Shown in pieces: positions 23,134 through 30,886 of a stretch of DNA of 64,000 nucleotides. The stretch covers positions 126,001-190,000 of the IMG/VR virus record IMGVR_UViG_3300042731_006512; one strand, written 5' to 3'. The stretch's first letter is position 1. Each line of letters begins with the position of its first letter. The DNA is from a virus. The translations under genes and the position numbers were made by a program. A model generated the notes under the pieces. That model was not told the origin of the DNA. It made no database searches and saw only the letters and a list, made by a program, of their open reading frames with translations.

Positions 23134-24207
23134 ATGACAGAATGGACAGAGCAAGAGACAAGTTTTTTATCAAGTAGTTTATATATTGATACAAAAGAAC
23201 TTATTCTTCAGTTCTTTGAAGAGTTTGGATTAGGTCGGTCCTCAGATAGTGTTAGAAATAAAATCAAAAGATTAAGAGAAAGAGCAGCTAAAGATATAGT
23301 TAGAGATAGTGCAGAAAATGATTCTCCTCTAAGCCTTCTTGACCCGTATATAGCTAAACAACAAGCGGGCCTTTGGCTTCGAGCAATAGCTTCCGAATCT
23401 TCAGGATTTTCTTTTTGTCGCACACCACCGATAAAATCAAACAATCGTTCACTTGTATTGATGATTTCAGATGTTCACTGGGGTAAACAAACAAAAACTT
23501 ACAATATGAATATAGCTGACCAAAGAATACTTTCTATTCCAGAAACTCTTCGCAGCAAGACGCTTCCAGACTTTGATGAAATAGTAGTTCTTCTTCTTGG
23601 AGACTTGGTTGAAGGAGAAGATATACATGCGCACCAAAATAGCGTAAACGAAGCACCAGTTATAACAGCATATAAACGTGGCACACGAACTATTTGGAGA
23701 TTACTTCTTCTATTGAAACAACTATTTGATACTCCCATTCGAGTAGAAACAGACCCAGGTAACCACGGAAGAATGTCAAAATCAAGTCATCCACATTCTA
23801 ACTGGGACAATGCTATTTATGAGTCTCTTGCTATGATTTCTGAGTTTTCTGGTGATATAGGAATATCTATAAATGTAAATCTTGAAGACTTCTGTGTAGT
23901 AGAGGTTAAAAATAAAAAGATTTTACTTTCTCACCGTGGGGTTAAGCACGCTGGCACGCCGGCCATGACCTCAAAAATAGCTGGTTGGGCTATATCTAAA
24001 GATATAGATATAGTCGCGCATGGACATTGGCATTCATATGCTTTCGATTCATACATTGATAAGTTGCGTATAAGCAATGGTTCAGTTGTAGGTCCTGATG
24101 ATTTGGCAGAAAGTATGGCCAAAGAAGACCCACCTCGTCAAGCCTATTTCATAGTAGACCCCAATATACCTGGCGGTATAGATTCTTCTTCCTTTATTCA
24201 GTGGTGA
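23134..24207 (+). CDS. Mre11/SbcD-like metallophosphoesterase with N-terminal DNA-binding domain
   Basis: A 357-residue protein. Residues 1-50 (EWTEQETSFL ... SSDSVRNKIKRLRERAAKD) look like a SANT/Myb-type helix-turn-helix. The rest is a calcineurin-like phosphoesterase: ISDVHWGK, LLLGDLVEGED, DPGNHGR, LLSHRG and AHGHWHSY supply the metal ligands. The combination suggests a DNA repair or recombination nuclease recruited to DNA. No SbcC-like ATPase partner occurs in the window. The gene begins six bases after the polymerase stop. Confidence 0.8.
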   Translation: MTEWTEQETSFLSSSLYIDTKELILQFFEEFGLGRSSDSVRNKIKRLRERAAKDIVRDSAENDSPLSLLDPYIAKQQAGLWLRAIASESSGFSFCRTPPIKSNNRSLVLMISDVHWGKQTKTYNMNIADQRILSIPETLRSKTLPDFDEIVVLLLGDLVEGEDIHAHQNSVNEAPVITAYKRGTRTIWRLLLLLKQLFDTPIRVETDPGNHGRMSKSSHPHSNWDNAIYESLAMISEFSGDIGISINVNLEDFCVVEVKNKKILLSHRGVKHAGTPAMTSKIAGWAISKDIDIVAHGHWHSYAFDSYIDKLRISNGSVVGPDDLAESMAKEDPPRQAYFIVDPNIPGGIDSSSFIQW

Positions 24208-24211
24208 CTAA

Positions 24212-24805
24212 ATGGACGCTAAAATAGCTTCCTACATATCGAACGCTGTTATAGATATGCTGGATGCTGGTTTCTCGGTTTCAATATTAAAAGACCACCT
24301 AGGTAGTGATTTAGATGACAAGAATAAATCCTTTCGGGTTGGTTTAAGAAACCAGAAAAATGATTGGTTTCCAGATTTTGTACATGAATATTGTCACTTT
24401 CTACAGCATAAAGAAGGTAAGTTTGTTGGTAAAAAATGGCTAGAAACCTTTAAGTTATTTAGACAAGTAGAACGAGGAAAAAGATTACCACGAGGTATAA
24501 GTAAAAGCCGCATTATTCGAGAAATGCAAAGAATGGAGCTCGACAGCGAAAAAAGAGTTGTATTAGAAATAGAAAGATATAATCTTCCTGTAGATAAAAA
24601 AAGATATATTCAAAGAGCAAATGCATATGTATTTTTCTTTAACTTTCTTTTAGAGAACTCAAGAAAAATATATCTATCGACCAGCTGGGATTGTCAAGAA
24701 GTCTTTAACTTAATGCCTTGTAGATTTCTATCTCGATATGATAGAATGCCAACTAAATATAAAAGGTTGATTAAGAAGCTGTATAGAGAGGAAATAAACT
24801 TATGA
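24212..24805 (+). CDS. Putative zincin-like protein with HExxH motif
   Basis: A 197-residue basic protein with FPDFVHEYCHFLQH near residue 55; HEYCH fits the HExxH zinc-binding active site of metallopeptidases of the gluzincin/IrrE style. The C-terminal part is helical and basic. If active it may be a peptidase that cleaves a host or phage protein; no third zinc ligand could be assigned with confidence. Starts five bases after the phosphoesterase stop. Confidence 0.55.
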   Translation: MDAKIASYISNAVIDMLDAGFSVSILKDHLGSDLDDKNKSFRVGLRNQKNDWFPDFVHEYCHFLQHKEGKFVGKKWLETFKLFRQVERGKRLPRGISKSRIIREMQRMELDSEKRVVLEIERYNLPVDKKRYIQRANAYVFFFNFLLENSRKIYLSTSWDCQEVFNLMPCRFLSRYDRMPTKYKRLIKKLYREEINL

Positions 24806-24836
24806 AGTACCAGCTTCTTCAAGAAAGGAAATCAAA

Positions 24837-25535
24837 GTGAAAATAGAGAATATCGAGGTTTACGGATTTCGTCGTGCTCTTTTTGGAATGCGCAATCCTT
24901 TTGAGAGCTGGCACAAAAGTGACAGTAAGTTCGCTTCATACTATATAGACAGGTTAGACTATATTAATATAAATCACAAAGTTTGGAATGGCAATATAGA
25001 TGTTCCAGAGCTCCCATTTATTGGTCCAGAAGATATGAAACTTGCTTGTAAGTTAATCAAAGCTGGTCCAGAACATCGTAAGTTTATGCGTCAGATTATG
25101 ATATGGTTCGATATTACAATACCAATATATGTATGGTCAGAAAAAGATACTTATTGTATAGGAAAGGTTAGAAATAGCTGTTCAACAATGCACACTCTTG
25201 GGCTCAGAGATTTAGCTCAGAATGATTTTGAGCTACCAATAAAAAATGAAACTCTGGACGATTTAAACGCTCTTGGGGTGCAGTTTAGAGAAGCAAGGTT
25301 GATTAAGGATACCGCCGCTAAAAACGAAATCCGAAGAAAATATAAGAATGCTTTACCTTCTGGTTTTCTACAGAAATCAACTTATATGATGAGTTATGAG
25401 CTAGCTCTATCTATGTATTTCCAGCGCAGAAATCACAGATTGCCTGAATGGAACGAAAACAACCCAAACAGTATTTGCTCTTTCATATTAACACTGCCGT
25501 ATATGAAAGAGTTTGTGGAGGCAAAAGAAGGATGA
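24837..25535 (+). CDS. Conserved phage protein of unknown function
   Basis: A 232-residue protein starting at GTG 24837 behind AGAAAGGAAATCAAA. It contains GMRNPFESWHKSDS, GPEHRKFMRQIMIWFDI, PIYVWSEKDTYCIG and NSCSTMHTLG. I recall this motif set from many phage and prophage proteins of unknown function. The arrangement HRKFMRQ... loosely recalls flavin-dependent thymidylate synthase, but the diagnostic RHR..S motif is missing, so I do not call it ThyX. Overlaps the next gene by four bases. Confidence 0.6.
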   Translation: MKIENIEVYGFRRALFGMRNPFESWHKSDSKFASYYIDRLDYININHKVWNGNIDVPELPFIGPEDMKLACKLIKAGPEHRKFMRQIMIWFDITIPIYVWSEKDTYCIGKVRNSCSTMHTLGLRDLAQNDFELPIKNETLDDLNALGVQFREARLIKDTAAKNEIRRKYKNALPSGFLQKSTYMMSYELALSMYFQRRNHRLPEWNENNPNSICSFILTLPYMKEFVEAKEG

Positions 25536-26032
25536 GTAAAGTTACGATAGACGATGTCTTTGAGGTTTACAACCAAATAACAGGCGCAGCCAGAGATACA
25601 GATTGGGAACCTATGCTTACGAAAGAAGAAATAGCTGCAGATATAGCTAGAAATCTTGACGAAATGGCAATAGTAGAGAATCCACTAGACCCACATTATT
25701 ATATTATCGAAAGATGTGTTACTAAAGCTGGTTCTATAACTCAAGAGGACATGGACCGTGTTCATACAGAGATAAGAAATCTTACTTCAGACTTAGATTA
25801 TACTTACATTTACTCACCGATGACAAGTTTTATTCCAGATGAAGAAGATGATGTAACAGATTGGTTTGATGAATACTTTTTAACATATGCGCCACAACAA
25901 AACAGCTGTCCTTCAAATCCTACAGAATGTGAAAAGAAAGAGAAGTGTGAAAAGAAATGTGAATGTGGAGCGACGAAGTGTGGAAGTCCGAAGCATGCTT
26001 ATTATTGTCCGTTATATAAGGAGAACCAATGA
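25532..26032 (+). CDS. Hypothetical protein with C-terminal CxCx4Cx4Hx3C zinc module
   Basis: Start taken as ATG 25532 in an ATGA overlap. A 166-residue acidic protein (N-terminal KVTIDDVFEVYNQITGAARD) ends in a lysine/cysteine linker and the compact module Cys143, Cys145, Cys150, His155, Cys159. The module has the same spacing and almost the same sequence (CECGATKCG) as at the end of the 4455-5324 product, though the two bodies are unrelated. Function unknown. Confidence 0.6.
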   Translation: MSKVTIDDVFEVYNQITGAARDTDWEPMLTKEEIAADIARNLDEMAIVENPLDPHYYIIERCVTKAGSITQEDMDRVHTEIRNLTSDLDYTYIYSPMTSFIPDEEDDVTDWFDEYFLTYAPQQNSCPSNPTECEKKEKCEKKCECGATKCGSPKHAYYCPLYKENQ

Positions 26033-26334
26033 AACAATCAAAAGATTTTCTTTTCGAAATGACACTTGAAGAGTTTGTAGATGCAGTCATATCTGGCCTT
26101 GGAGAAATGTTTAAGTTTCCAAGCGCTGAGATATGTGGGCTTAAGCAAGTATCAGAGAAGTGCAGCCCAGAAAATACAGAGTACAGACGTGGTTTAACTG
26201 ACGCTATTGAAATACTTGAAAGACATATAGGTCATACTGAAGCAGCTACAAAAGAAAGAATACAGCAAAAGACTGCTACTCTTCGTCAAGGATTTGAAAT
26301 GTTGATGGCTAGCAAGATAGATGGGAATAACTAA
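26029..26334 (+). CDS. Hypothetical protein (101 aa)
   Basis: A 101-residue protein starting in an ATGA overlap; mostly helical with hydrophobic heptads (EFVDAVISGLGEMFK; LTDAIEILERHIGHTE). Probably a small dimeric helical protein. Its stop overlaps the dCMP deaminase start by one base (TAATG). Confidence 0.5.
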   Translation: MKQSKDFLFEMTLEEFVDAVISGLGEMFKFPSAEICGLKQVSEKCSPENTEYRRGLTDAIEILERHIGHTEAATKERIQQKTATLRQGFEMLMASKIDGNN

Positions 26335-26852
26335 TGGAAACTATGAGACAAAATCGATGGACTTGGGACGACACATTTATGATGGTAGCACTTTGTTCTG
26401 CCCAAAGAAGTGCTGACCCAAACTCTCAAGTGGGTTGTTGTTTAGTAGATACAGAAAATAAGATTATATCTACTGGATACAATGGACCACCGAGAGGCAT
26501 ACCCCCAGCCGCTATTCCTTGGAAAAGAGAAGGGGAACCTGGAACTACTAAATACGATTTTATTTGTCATGCAGAAAATAATGCTATTTACAATGCTGTT
26601 CGCCCGACTAAAAATGCAAAATGTTATGTCACTTTATTTCCTTGTAATAACTGCACCATAGGGCTTATTCAAGCTGGTATCCGAGAAGTAATATACTTTG
26701 ATGACAAATACAAAGATAAATGGTTTTCTAAGTTAGCAATGGATATGTTCTCAAGAGTTAATATACTAGTACGTAAACATAAATGGTCAAAAGATTTCAT
26801 TGAAACATATAACCAACTAAGTAACTATATTTCTAATGTTCCTACGCCCTAA
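26334..26852 (+). CDS. dCMP deaminase
   Basis: A 172-residue zinc-dependent deaminase of the ComE/dCMP deaminase family. His79-Ala-Glu81 and Cys104/Cys107 in PCNNC are the zinc ligands and the proton-shuttling Glu; GYNGPPRG (48-55) is the dNMP-binding loop. It converts dCMP to dUMP to feed thymidylate synthesis and to balance dNTP pools alongside the class II reductase. No thymidylate synthase is seen in the window, so the host or another part of the genome must supply it. Confidence 0.92.
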   Translation: METMRQNRWTWDDTFMMVALCSAQRSADPNSQVGCCLVDTENKIISTGYNGPPRGIPPAAIPWKREGEPGTTKYDFICHAENNAIYNAVRPTKNAKCYVTLFPCNNCTIGLIQAGIREVIYFDDKYKDKWFSKLAMDMFSRVNILVRKHKWSKDFIETYNQLSNYISNVPTP

Positions 26853-27315
26853 TACTTCTTGCATATTCGTATATGCAAATACATACGAAACTTCTAAAGC
26901 AACAATAGTCAAAATCTATCCTAATAATGCCAAGGATTTTTGGAATAAAACCACTGCCTTTGATTTAACGCTAAAGGTTACTGACTTAAAAATAAAGCCA
27001 GAACTACCTTATCCAAAAAGCTTAAATATAGAAGGGTCCTATCTTTTTGTTCAAAGAGACGAAGATTTGATAGTGTTTTGTAATGGGAACTTTTACAATG
27101 AAGTTCTGGATGAGTTTTCTGCCTATGAAGCTAGAACTCTAAACTGCTACTATACACCTTGCCCGCCAAAAATAGCACGTGACATAGGAGAAAAGGCTGG
27201 ATTATTTAAAACTCAACAGCAAATAGAAAATGAAGAAATAGCTACTATTGAAGACCCTACTATTCGCAGATTGAAAAAGATTATGAGAAATCTAGGAGAA
27301 ACAAATGAAGTATAG
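26836..27315 (+). CDS. Hypothetical protein (159 aa)
   Basis: Starts at ATG 26836 within the last codons of the deaminase gene (17-base overlap); no other in-frame ATG is near. Beta-rich N-terminal half (ATIVKIYPNNAKDFWN ... FDLTLKVTDLKI) and a helical C-terminal third. No family recognised. Confidence 0.5.
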   Translation: MFLRPNTSCIFVYANTYETSKATIVKIYPNNAKDFWNKTTAFDLTLKVTDLKIKPELPYPKSLNIEGSYLFVQRDEDLIVFCNGNFYNEVLDEFSAYEARTLNCYYTPCPPKIARDIGEKAGLFKTQQQIENEEIATIEDPTIRRLKKIMRNLGETNEV

Positions 27316-27631
27316 CTTCGAGATTATTTTTCACAAGCCAGACGGAAGACAAGATATATTTGTTTTCTATGCTAAAAAAGAAAGCATGGACCTTTTGATG
27401 GAGTTATATTCCACTCTTAAGAGAATGGAAGAACATGAACTTTCATCAGATGTATCCAGAAGAGAAGGTCCTTATATCTTAATGCTAAAAGGGCCAAGAC
27501 TTAGTATAGAGTTCGAACAACGCGTCAATGATTTTATTTCTTACGAACAAATGCTTTATTCCTTGATAAGTACGATGGTATTTGATACAGTTGAAAAAAT
27601 ATATCAGTTTCAAAAAGGAGAAAATAAGTGA
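27305..27631 (+). CDS. Hypothetical protein (108 aa)
   Basis: A 108-residue protein overlapping the preceding gene by 11 bases. Strand-rich first third (YSFEIIFHKPDGRQDIFVFY) followed by helices. Ribosome site GGAGAAACAA precedes ATG 27305. Function unknown. Confidence 0.5.
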   Translation: MKYSFEIIFHKPDGRQDIFVFYAKKESMDLLMELYSTLKRMEEHELSSDVSRREGPYILMLKGPRLSIEFEQRVNDFISYEQMLYSLISTMVFDTVEKIYQFQKGENK

Positions 27632-28110
27632 ACAAGCAAGAAATGGACCGCCGAATAAAAGAAGCAGAACAACAGATTCAACAGGCACAGGATGTGCTCA
27701 ATAAACTCAACCAACAAAAACAACAAGCTCTTTCCGCTCTTGAAAAAAGAGTTGACTCGCTTTTAGAAGATACTAAAAAGCTAACGGCACCTTCTTTAGC
27801 TGGAGAAGAGGGACCCAGAACAACCGCCAATGTCCTAAGAGAACTCATATCTGCAGCTAACTCGACTCTACTTATCGTTGATTCTCAAAACCGACTGATA
27901 GATATGCTTGTTAATGACCTTGGTGCTACAGTAGAAAAGCTTGGTTCTATTGGTCAAGGCTTTATGTATACATCAATGACGTCAGAAGTAATGCTCAGAA
28001 CTCTACTAGATAAAGGTGTATTTTCAGAAGAAGAACTAAAGGCAGCCCAGCAAAAAATCATTGCATCTCGCCCGCCTCACCCTGAAGATGTCTCAGCTGA
28101 AAAAGTCTAG
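27628..28110 (+). CDS. Coiled-coil protein (160 aa)
   Basis: Starts at GTG 27628 behind AAAAAGGAGAAAATAA. Residues 3-50 form a strong coiled coil (RRIKEAEQQIQQAQDVLNKL...), the rest is helical with a hydrophobic centre. Last gene of the left plus-strand array; its final 53 bases overlap the convergent sigma-like gene, with both frames open. Function unknown. Confidence 0.55.
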   Translation: MNKQEMDRRIKEAEQQIQQAQDVLNKLNQQKQQALSALEKRVDSLLEDTKKLTAPSLAGEEGPRTTANVLRELISAANSTLLIVDSQNRLIDMLVNDLGATVEKLGSIGQGFMYTSMTSEVMLRTLLDKGVFSEEELKAAQQKIIASRPPHPEDVSAEKV

Positions 28111-28822
28111 TCTTCAATCTATTTAGTTTATTTCTTATTGTTTCTTTCGAGCAAAGAAACCTGCTTGCTATTTCCGAATACTCGAGCTCATCTATATATC
28201 TATAATATAGAAGCAGTCGTTCATTAATACTTAATAAATAAAACTTAGACTCACTCGATGGACAGAAGGCCCATTTTAAAGAACTATCTTCTTTCTGACC
28301 AGTATTACCTGAATACACAAAACCAAACGGATGCATAGATTTTACCCACCATTTAAGCTCGAATAGAGACATCCTAAAAAGATAGTTTCTAAGCGGTATT
28401 TTGACGTTTCTCTGCCTATATCTACTCACTGCTTTAAACCATATGTATCTCAGTCTATTCTCTATATCATCTATTTCCAAATCTCGCGGCATACCTTTTA
28501 CAGAAAAAGCACTTATATTCTCATATATCAACTTACCAGCCCAAGATTTAGCTACATAGTTATCTATTAAATAATATCCGTTTAGAAACGACATACATAT
28601 ATCATTAAAAGCATCTTTATATTTGATTAATACTTTCCTCCACTCTTGTTCATCTTCTTTGTTTGGACATACAGTAGGTTTAGATTGTGACCAATCTTTC
28701 TTTCTTAGATTCTTCTTATACCAGCGTGTTCTTCTGAATCTAACTCTCGGTCGGCCTACTCGATTATAAAATGTTCTCTGGTCTTTATAGAGGGGCTGAG
28801 AGTGGATATTCAAGTAGGACAT
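28058..28822 (-). CDS. Divergent phage sigma-70-family factor
   Basis: A 254-residue basic protein. The C-terminal part LSINERLLLYYRYIDELEYS followed by EIASRFLCSKETIRNKLNRL reads as sigma region 4: a helix-turn-helix with the LYYRYIDELEYSEIA pattern that contacts the -35 element. Upstream, RNVKIPLRNYLFRMSLFEL resembles the end of sigma region 2. The N-terminal 50 residues are very basic. If correct, it would redirect host RNA polymerase to phage promoters. Alternative: a transcription regulator with only a LuxR/sigma4-type domain. Encoded with a nuclease gene on a minus-strand island. Confidence 0.65.
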   Translation of the reverse strand: MSYLNIHSQPLYKDQRTFYNRVGRPRVRFRRTRWYKKNLRKKDWSQSKPTVCPNKEDEQEWRKVLIKYKDAFNDICMSFLNGYYLIDNYVAKSWAGKLIYENISAFSVKGMPRDLEIDDIENRLRYIWFKAVSRYRQRNVKIPLRNYLFRMSLFELKWWVKSMHPFGFVYSGNTGQKEDSSLKWAFCPSSESKFYLLSINERLLLYYRYIDELEYSEIASRFLCSKETIRNKLNRLKTRLFQLRHLQGEAGEMQ

Positions 28823-28825
28823 ATG

Positions 28826-29428
28826 TCATTCCCAGTTTTCTATTATGTTTTTATAATCACGGTTGATATCGTTATAATAAAAAAGTATATCTATTTTCTG
28901 TTGGTTGAACCATTGACTTGCTTTAGTTTTAGGACTTCCAGTGATTGCCTTAAGTTTAGAATATTCATCTGGATAATATTTCTTGAACTTTCTAATAGCC
29001 CCGCGCGCACGAGAATCTAACAAACCCTTAACTTCAACCCACGTATCGTATTCAGGCAAATATATATCTGGAAGATAAGAAATAGCACCACGTCTTTCCT
29101 GGTCAAAGACGAATACACGCGGTTCATATAACCATTTCCATCCTATGTGATTAAAATAACGCAAAATGTTGGCTTCCCATGAGCTACGGCAGAACACCCC
29201 CAAATCAGGACGTTTACCTATATAAGACCTTTTGTTTTTCTTAGCCTTTGATACTACTTTCTTGCCATCAAGTTCTTTCAGTTTGTTAGTTATAGCAGTA
29301 CGCGACTTAGATAAATATATAGTAAGCTGATCTATTGATAGATTATCTCTTTCTCTCTTAAGACTATCAATGTCTGAAGGAGACCACATAACTTTTTGTC
29401 GCCAGCGCATATACTTATATGATATCAT
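28826..29428 (-). CDS. PD-(D/E)XK endonuclease with N-terminal HTH
   Basis: A 200-residue protein. Residues 14-50 (MWSPSDIDSLKRERDNLSID ... SRTAITNKLKEL) look like a SANT/Myb-like helix-turn-helix. Residues 80-135 carry a restriction-type core: Glu85 in SSWEANILRYF, then PD121-IYLPEYDTWV-E132-V-K134-G. The pattern recalls phage T7 endonuclease I and TnsA-like resolvases, so a structure-specific or homing nuclease is likely. Upstream of and probably co-transcribed with the sigma-like gene (3-base gap). Start could also be ATG at 29410. Confidence 0.75.
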   Translation of the reverse strand: MISYKYMRWRQKVMWSPSDIDSLKRERDNLSIDQLTIYLSKSRTAITNKLKELDGKKVVSKAKKNKRSYIGKRPDLGVFCRSSWEANILRYFNHIGWKWLYEPRVFVFDQERRGAISYLPDIYLPEYDTWVEVKGLLDSRARGAIRKFKKYYPDEYSKLKAITGSPKTKASQWFNQQKIDILFYYNDINRDYKNIIENWE

Positions 29429-29429
29429 A
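29418..29429. promoter_or_regulatory. 12-bp palindrome in divergent intergenic region
   Basis: TATGATATCATA is a perfect palindrome that includes the ATG of the minus-strand nuclease gene and lies 20 bases from the ATG of the divergent plus-strand gene. With only 20 bases between the two start codons, a dimeric regulator bound here could control both directions. Chance AT-rich palindrome cannot be excluded. Confidence 0.3.
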
Positions 29430-29448
29430 AAAATGAGGTTATAAAAAA

Positions 29449-29727
29449 ATGAATTTTATAGATATACCGCCACCAGGATGGCCATACTTCGGTCAAGTAG
29501 AGCCTCACCACACTACCAAAACTATATGGTCTGTTCTTTTTAGGAACCAAGAACATAAACCCATATATTCTTGGCTTAATCCACCTCCTATAGGGGTAAA
29601 ACTACCACCCCTTAAACTGCCAAAAGTAAAAAGTGGCTATGGAATATCCATAGATGATATTATAGAAGCAAACCCAATGTGTAAACCAAGCAAGTTGCTA
29701 TTTCAAAGTAAACAGGAGGAACTATGA
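29449..29727 (+). CDS. Proline-rich hypothetical protein (92 aa)
   Basis: A 92-residue protein behind ATGAGGTTATAAAAAA. It is rich in proline (IPPPGWPYFG; NPPPIGVKLPPLKLPKVK) with a short helical C-terminus. Possibly an extended adaptor. Divergently transcribed from the nuclease/sigma island. Overlaps the next gene by four bases. Confidence 0.5.
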   Translation: MNFIDIPPPGWPYFGQVEPHHTTKTIWSVLFRNQEHKPIYSWLNPPPIGVKLPPLKLPKVKSGYGISIDDIIEANPMCKPSKLLFQSKQEEL

Positions 29728-30335
29728 CTAAAACTATCTATCTCGCTAATCCCTATGGCTTCTCAGAAGGGCAAAAATCTGGGCCATTACAAGAAATCAA
29801 ACAAAAACTAGAGTCAATGGGCGCAGAAGTCTGGGAACCATTTGAAAGAAATAATCAAGTAGATTTTAGCGATGGAGACTGGGCTTATAAGGTTGGACAA
29901 GCAGATTTAAACGATGTTATAAACTGTGATGGAATAGTTGCTGTTGTAAATGGAATGCCGCCAGATGACGGAGTTGCTATAGAAGTAGGAGCTGGTATAG
30001 CTTTAGGTAAACCAATCTTTCTTTTTAGAGATGACTTTCGTAGTTGTTGTGACAGTGGTAAATATCCTCTTAATCTTATGTGGTTCACTGGTCATAGGTT
30101 AAACAACTGGCAAGATTATTATTATACATCTGTGAAAGAACTTTCTGACCCGAATAAGCAGCTTGCTAAATGGCTAGGAAAAACACAAACAAAAAAATAC
30201 ATAGTAAAAGCAGACCTTGTTATTACTAAAGACATGATAATAGAAGCAAAAAGCGAAAGTGAAGCAGAAGATATAGTATGCAATATGAAAAACTGTTTAG
30301 GATGTTGCAGAGCAGAAGAGATTGACAAAAAGTAA
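29724..30335 (+). CDS. Nucleoside 2-deoxyribosyltransferase-like protein
   Basis: A 203-residue protein whose first 150 residues match the nucleoside 2-deoxyribosyltransferase family: IYLANPYGFSEG at the N-terminus, DLNDVINCDGIVAVVNG and the catalytic-loop region DDGVAIEVGAGIALGKPIFL with the conserved Glu. Members transfer deoxyribose between bases or hydrolyse (deoxy)nucleotides, so a role in nucleotide salvage or in making or removing modified bases is likely. The last 45 residues (after KKYIVKADLVITKDM) are an additional small domain with CxxCC. Confidence 0.8.
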   Translation: MTKTIYLANPYGFSEGQKSGPLQEIKQKLESMGAEVWEPFERNNQVDFSDGDWAYKVGQADLNDVINCDGIVAVVNGMPPDDGVAIEVGAGIALGKPIFLFRDDFRSCCDSGKYPLNLMWFTGHRLNNWQDYYYTSVKELSDPNKQLAKWLGKTQTKKYIVKADLVITKDMIIEAKSESEAEDIVCNMKNCLGCCRAEEIDKK

Positions 30336-30357
30336 TCTATTCTGTAATATATTTTTA

Positions 30358-30885
30358 GCCCGGATGCCTACTAAGGAACGGAGAAAATAAATCTTGCTCA
30401 AGGAGGAGATAAAATGACAAAAGCACTTACAAAACTACTTCATAGCCCGTTTGAAGGACTCTTTCCACTTAGCGATAATCGAGTCTGGAGAGAGTTCGAA
30501 GAACTATTTATGGACTTACCAGGATGGACATCAGAAGGATGGCAACTAACACAGTTTCCGAGAGTGAATATATTTGAAGAAGACGATGGTGTTCATGTGG
30601 AAGCCGCACTAGCTGGATACGAGAAAAGTCAACTATTTGTAGAGGTTAAGAATAATCTTTTAACCATTCGCGCGCAGAAAAAAGAAACAGAAGAAAAGAC
30701 AACACGTTTTGCTTCCCGGTCGTTTACTCAAAGCTTTCGTATAGGAGACAATCTGGATACTACCAAAGTAGATGCTAAGTTTGAAAATGGATTACTAACG
30801 GTTTTTATTCCACGGCCAACAGAAGAAAAAACAGAAGTCAAATCAGTAGAAATAAAGTAACTTCGTAGCCTGTAGGCATTCGGGT
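30358..30885 (+). repeat. 14-bp inverted repeat flanking hsp20
   Basis: GCCCGGATGCCTAC (30358-30371) and GTAGGCATTCGGGT (30872-30885) can pair over all 14 positions in RNA, 12 Watson-Crick plus 2 G-U, enclosing the complete hsp20 cistron. The right arm ends one base before the ATG of the next gene (30887) and would occlude its start. Either a long-range RNA structure or the ends of a captured cassette. Confidence 0.5.
30414..30860 (+). CDS. Small heat-shock protein, Hsp20 family
   Basis: A 148-residue protein behind AAGGAGGAGATAAA. Residues 48-140 are an alpha-crystallin domain: FPRVNIFEEDDGVHVEAAL, LAGYEKSQLFVEVKNNLLTI, then the hallmark ENGLLTVFIPRP. These ATP-independent chaperones hold unfolding proteins; phage versions, well known in cyanophages, are thought to aid assembly or protect host proteins during infection. 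The gene is enclosed by a 14-bp inverted repeat and followed by a DnaJ-type zinc gene. Confidence 0.93.
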   Translation: MTKALTKLLHSPFEGLFPLSDNRVWREFEELFMDLPGWTSEGWQLTQFPRVNIFEEDDGVHVEAALAGYEKSQLFVEVKNNLLTIRAQKKETEEKTTRFASRSFTQSFRIGDNLDTTKVDAKFENGLLTVFIPRPTEEKTEVKSVEIK

Positions 30886-30886
30886 G

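Noticed and set aside
24802-24840. 12-codon frame between two genes
   Set aside because: A possible leader peptide before the GTG at 24837, but too short to support, with no stalling motif or attenuator hairpin.
24837-25535. Flavin-dependent thymidylate synthase (ThyX)
   Set aside because: Order of some motifs is vaguely similar, but the diagnostic RHRxxSxNxxSxR-type motif is absent.
30884-30886. GTG as start of the DnaJ-type zinc gene
   Set aside because: The ATG immediately downstream is in frame and equally placed; the GTG overlaps the inverted-repeat arm. The ATG was preferred.
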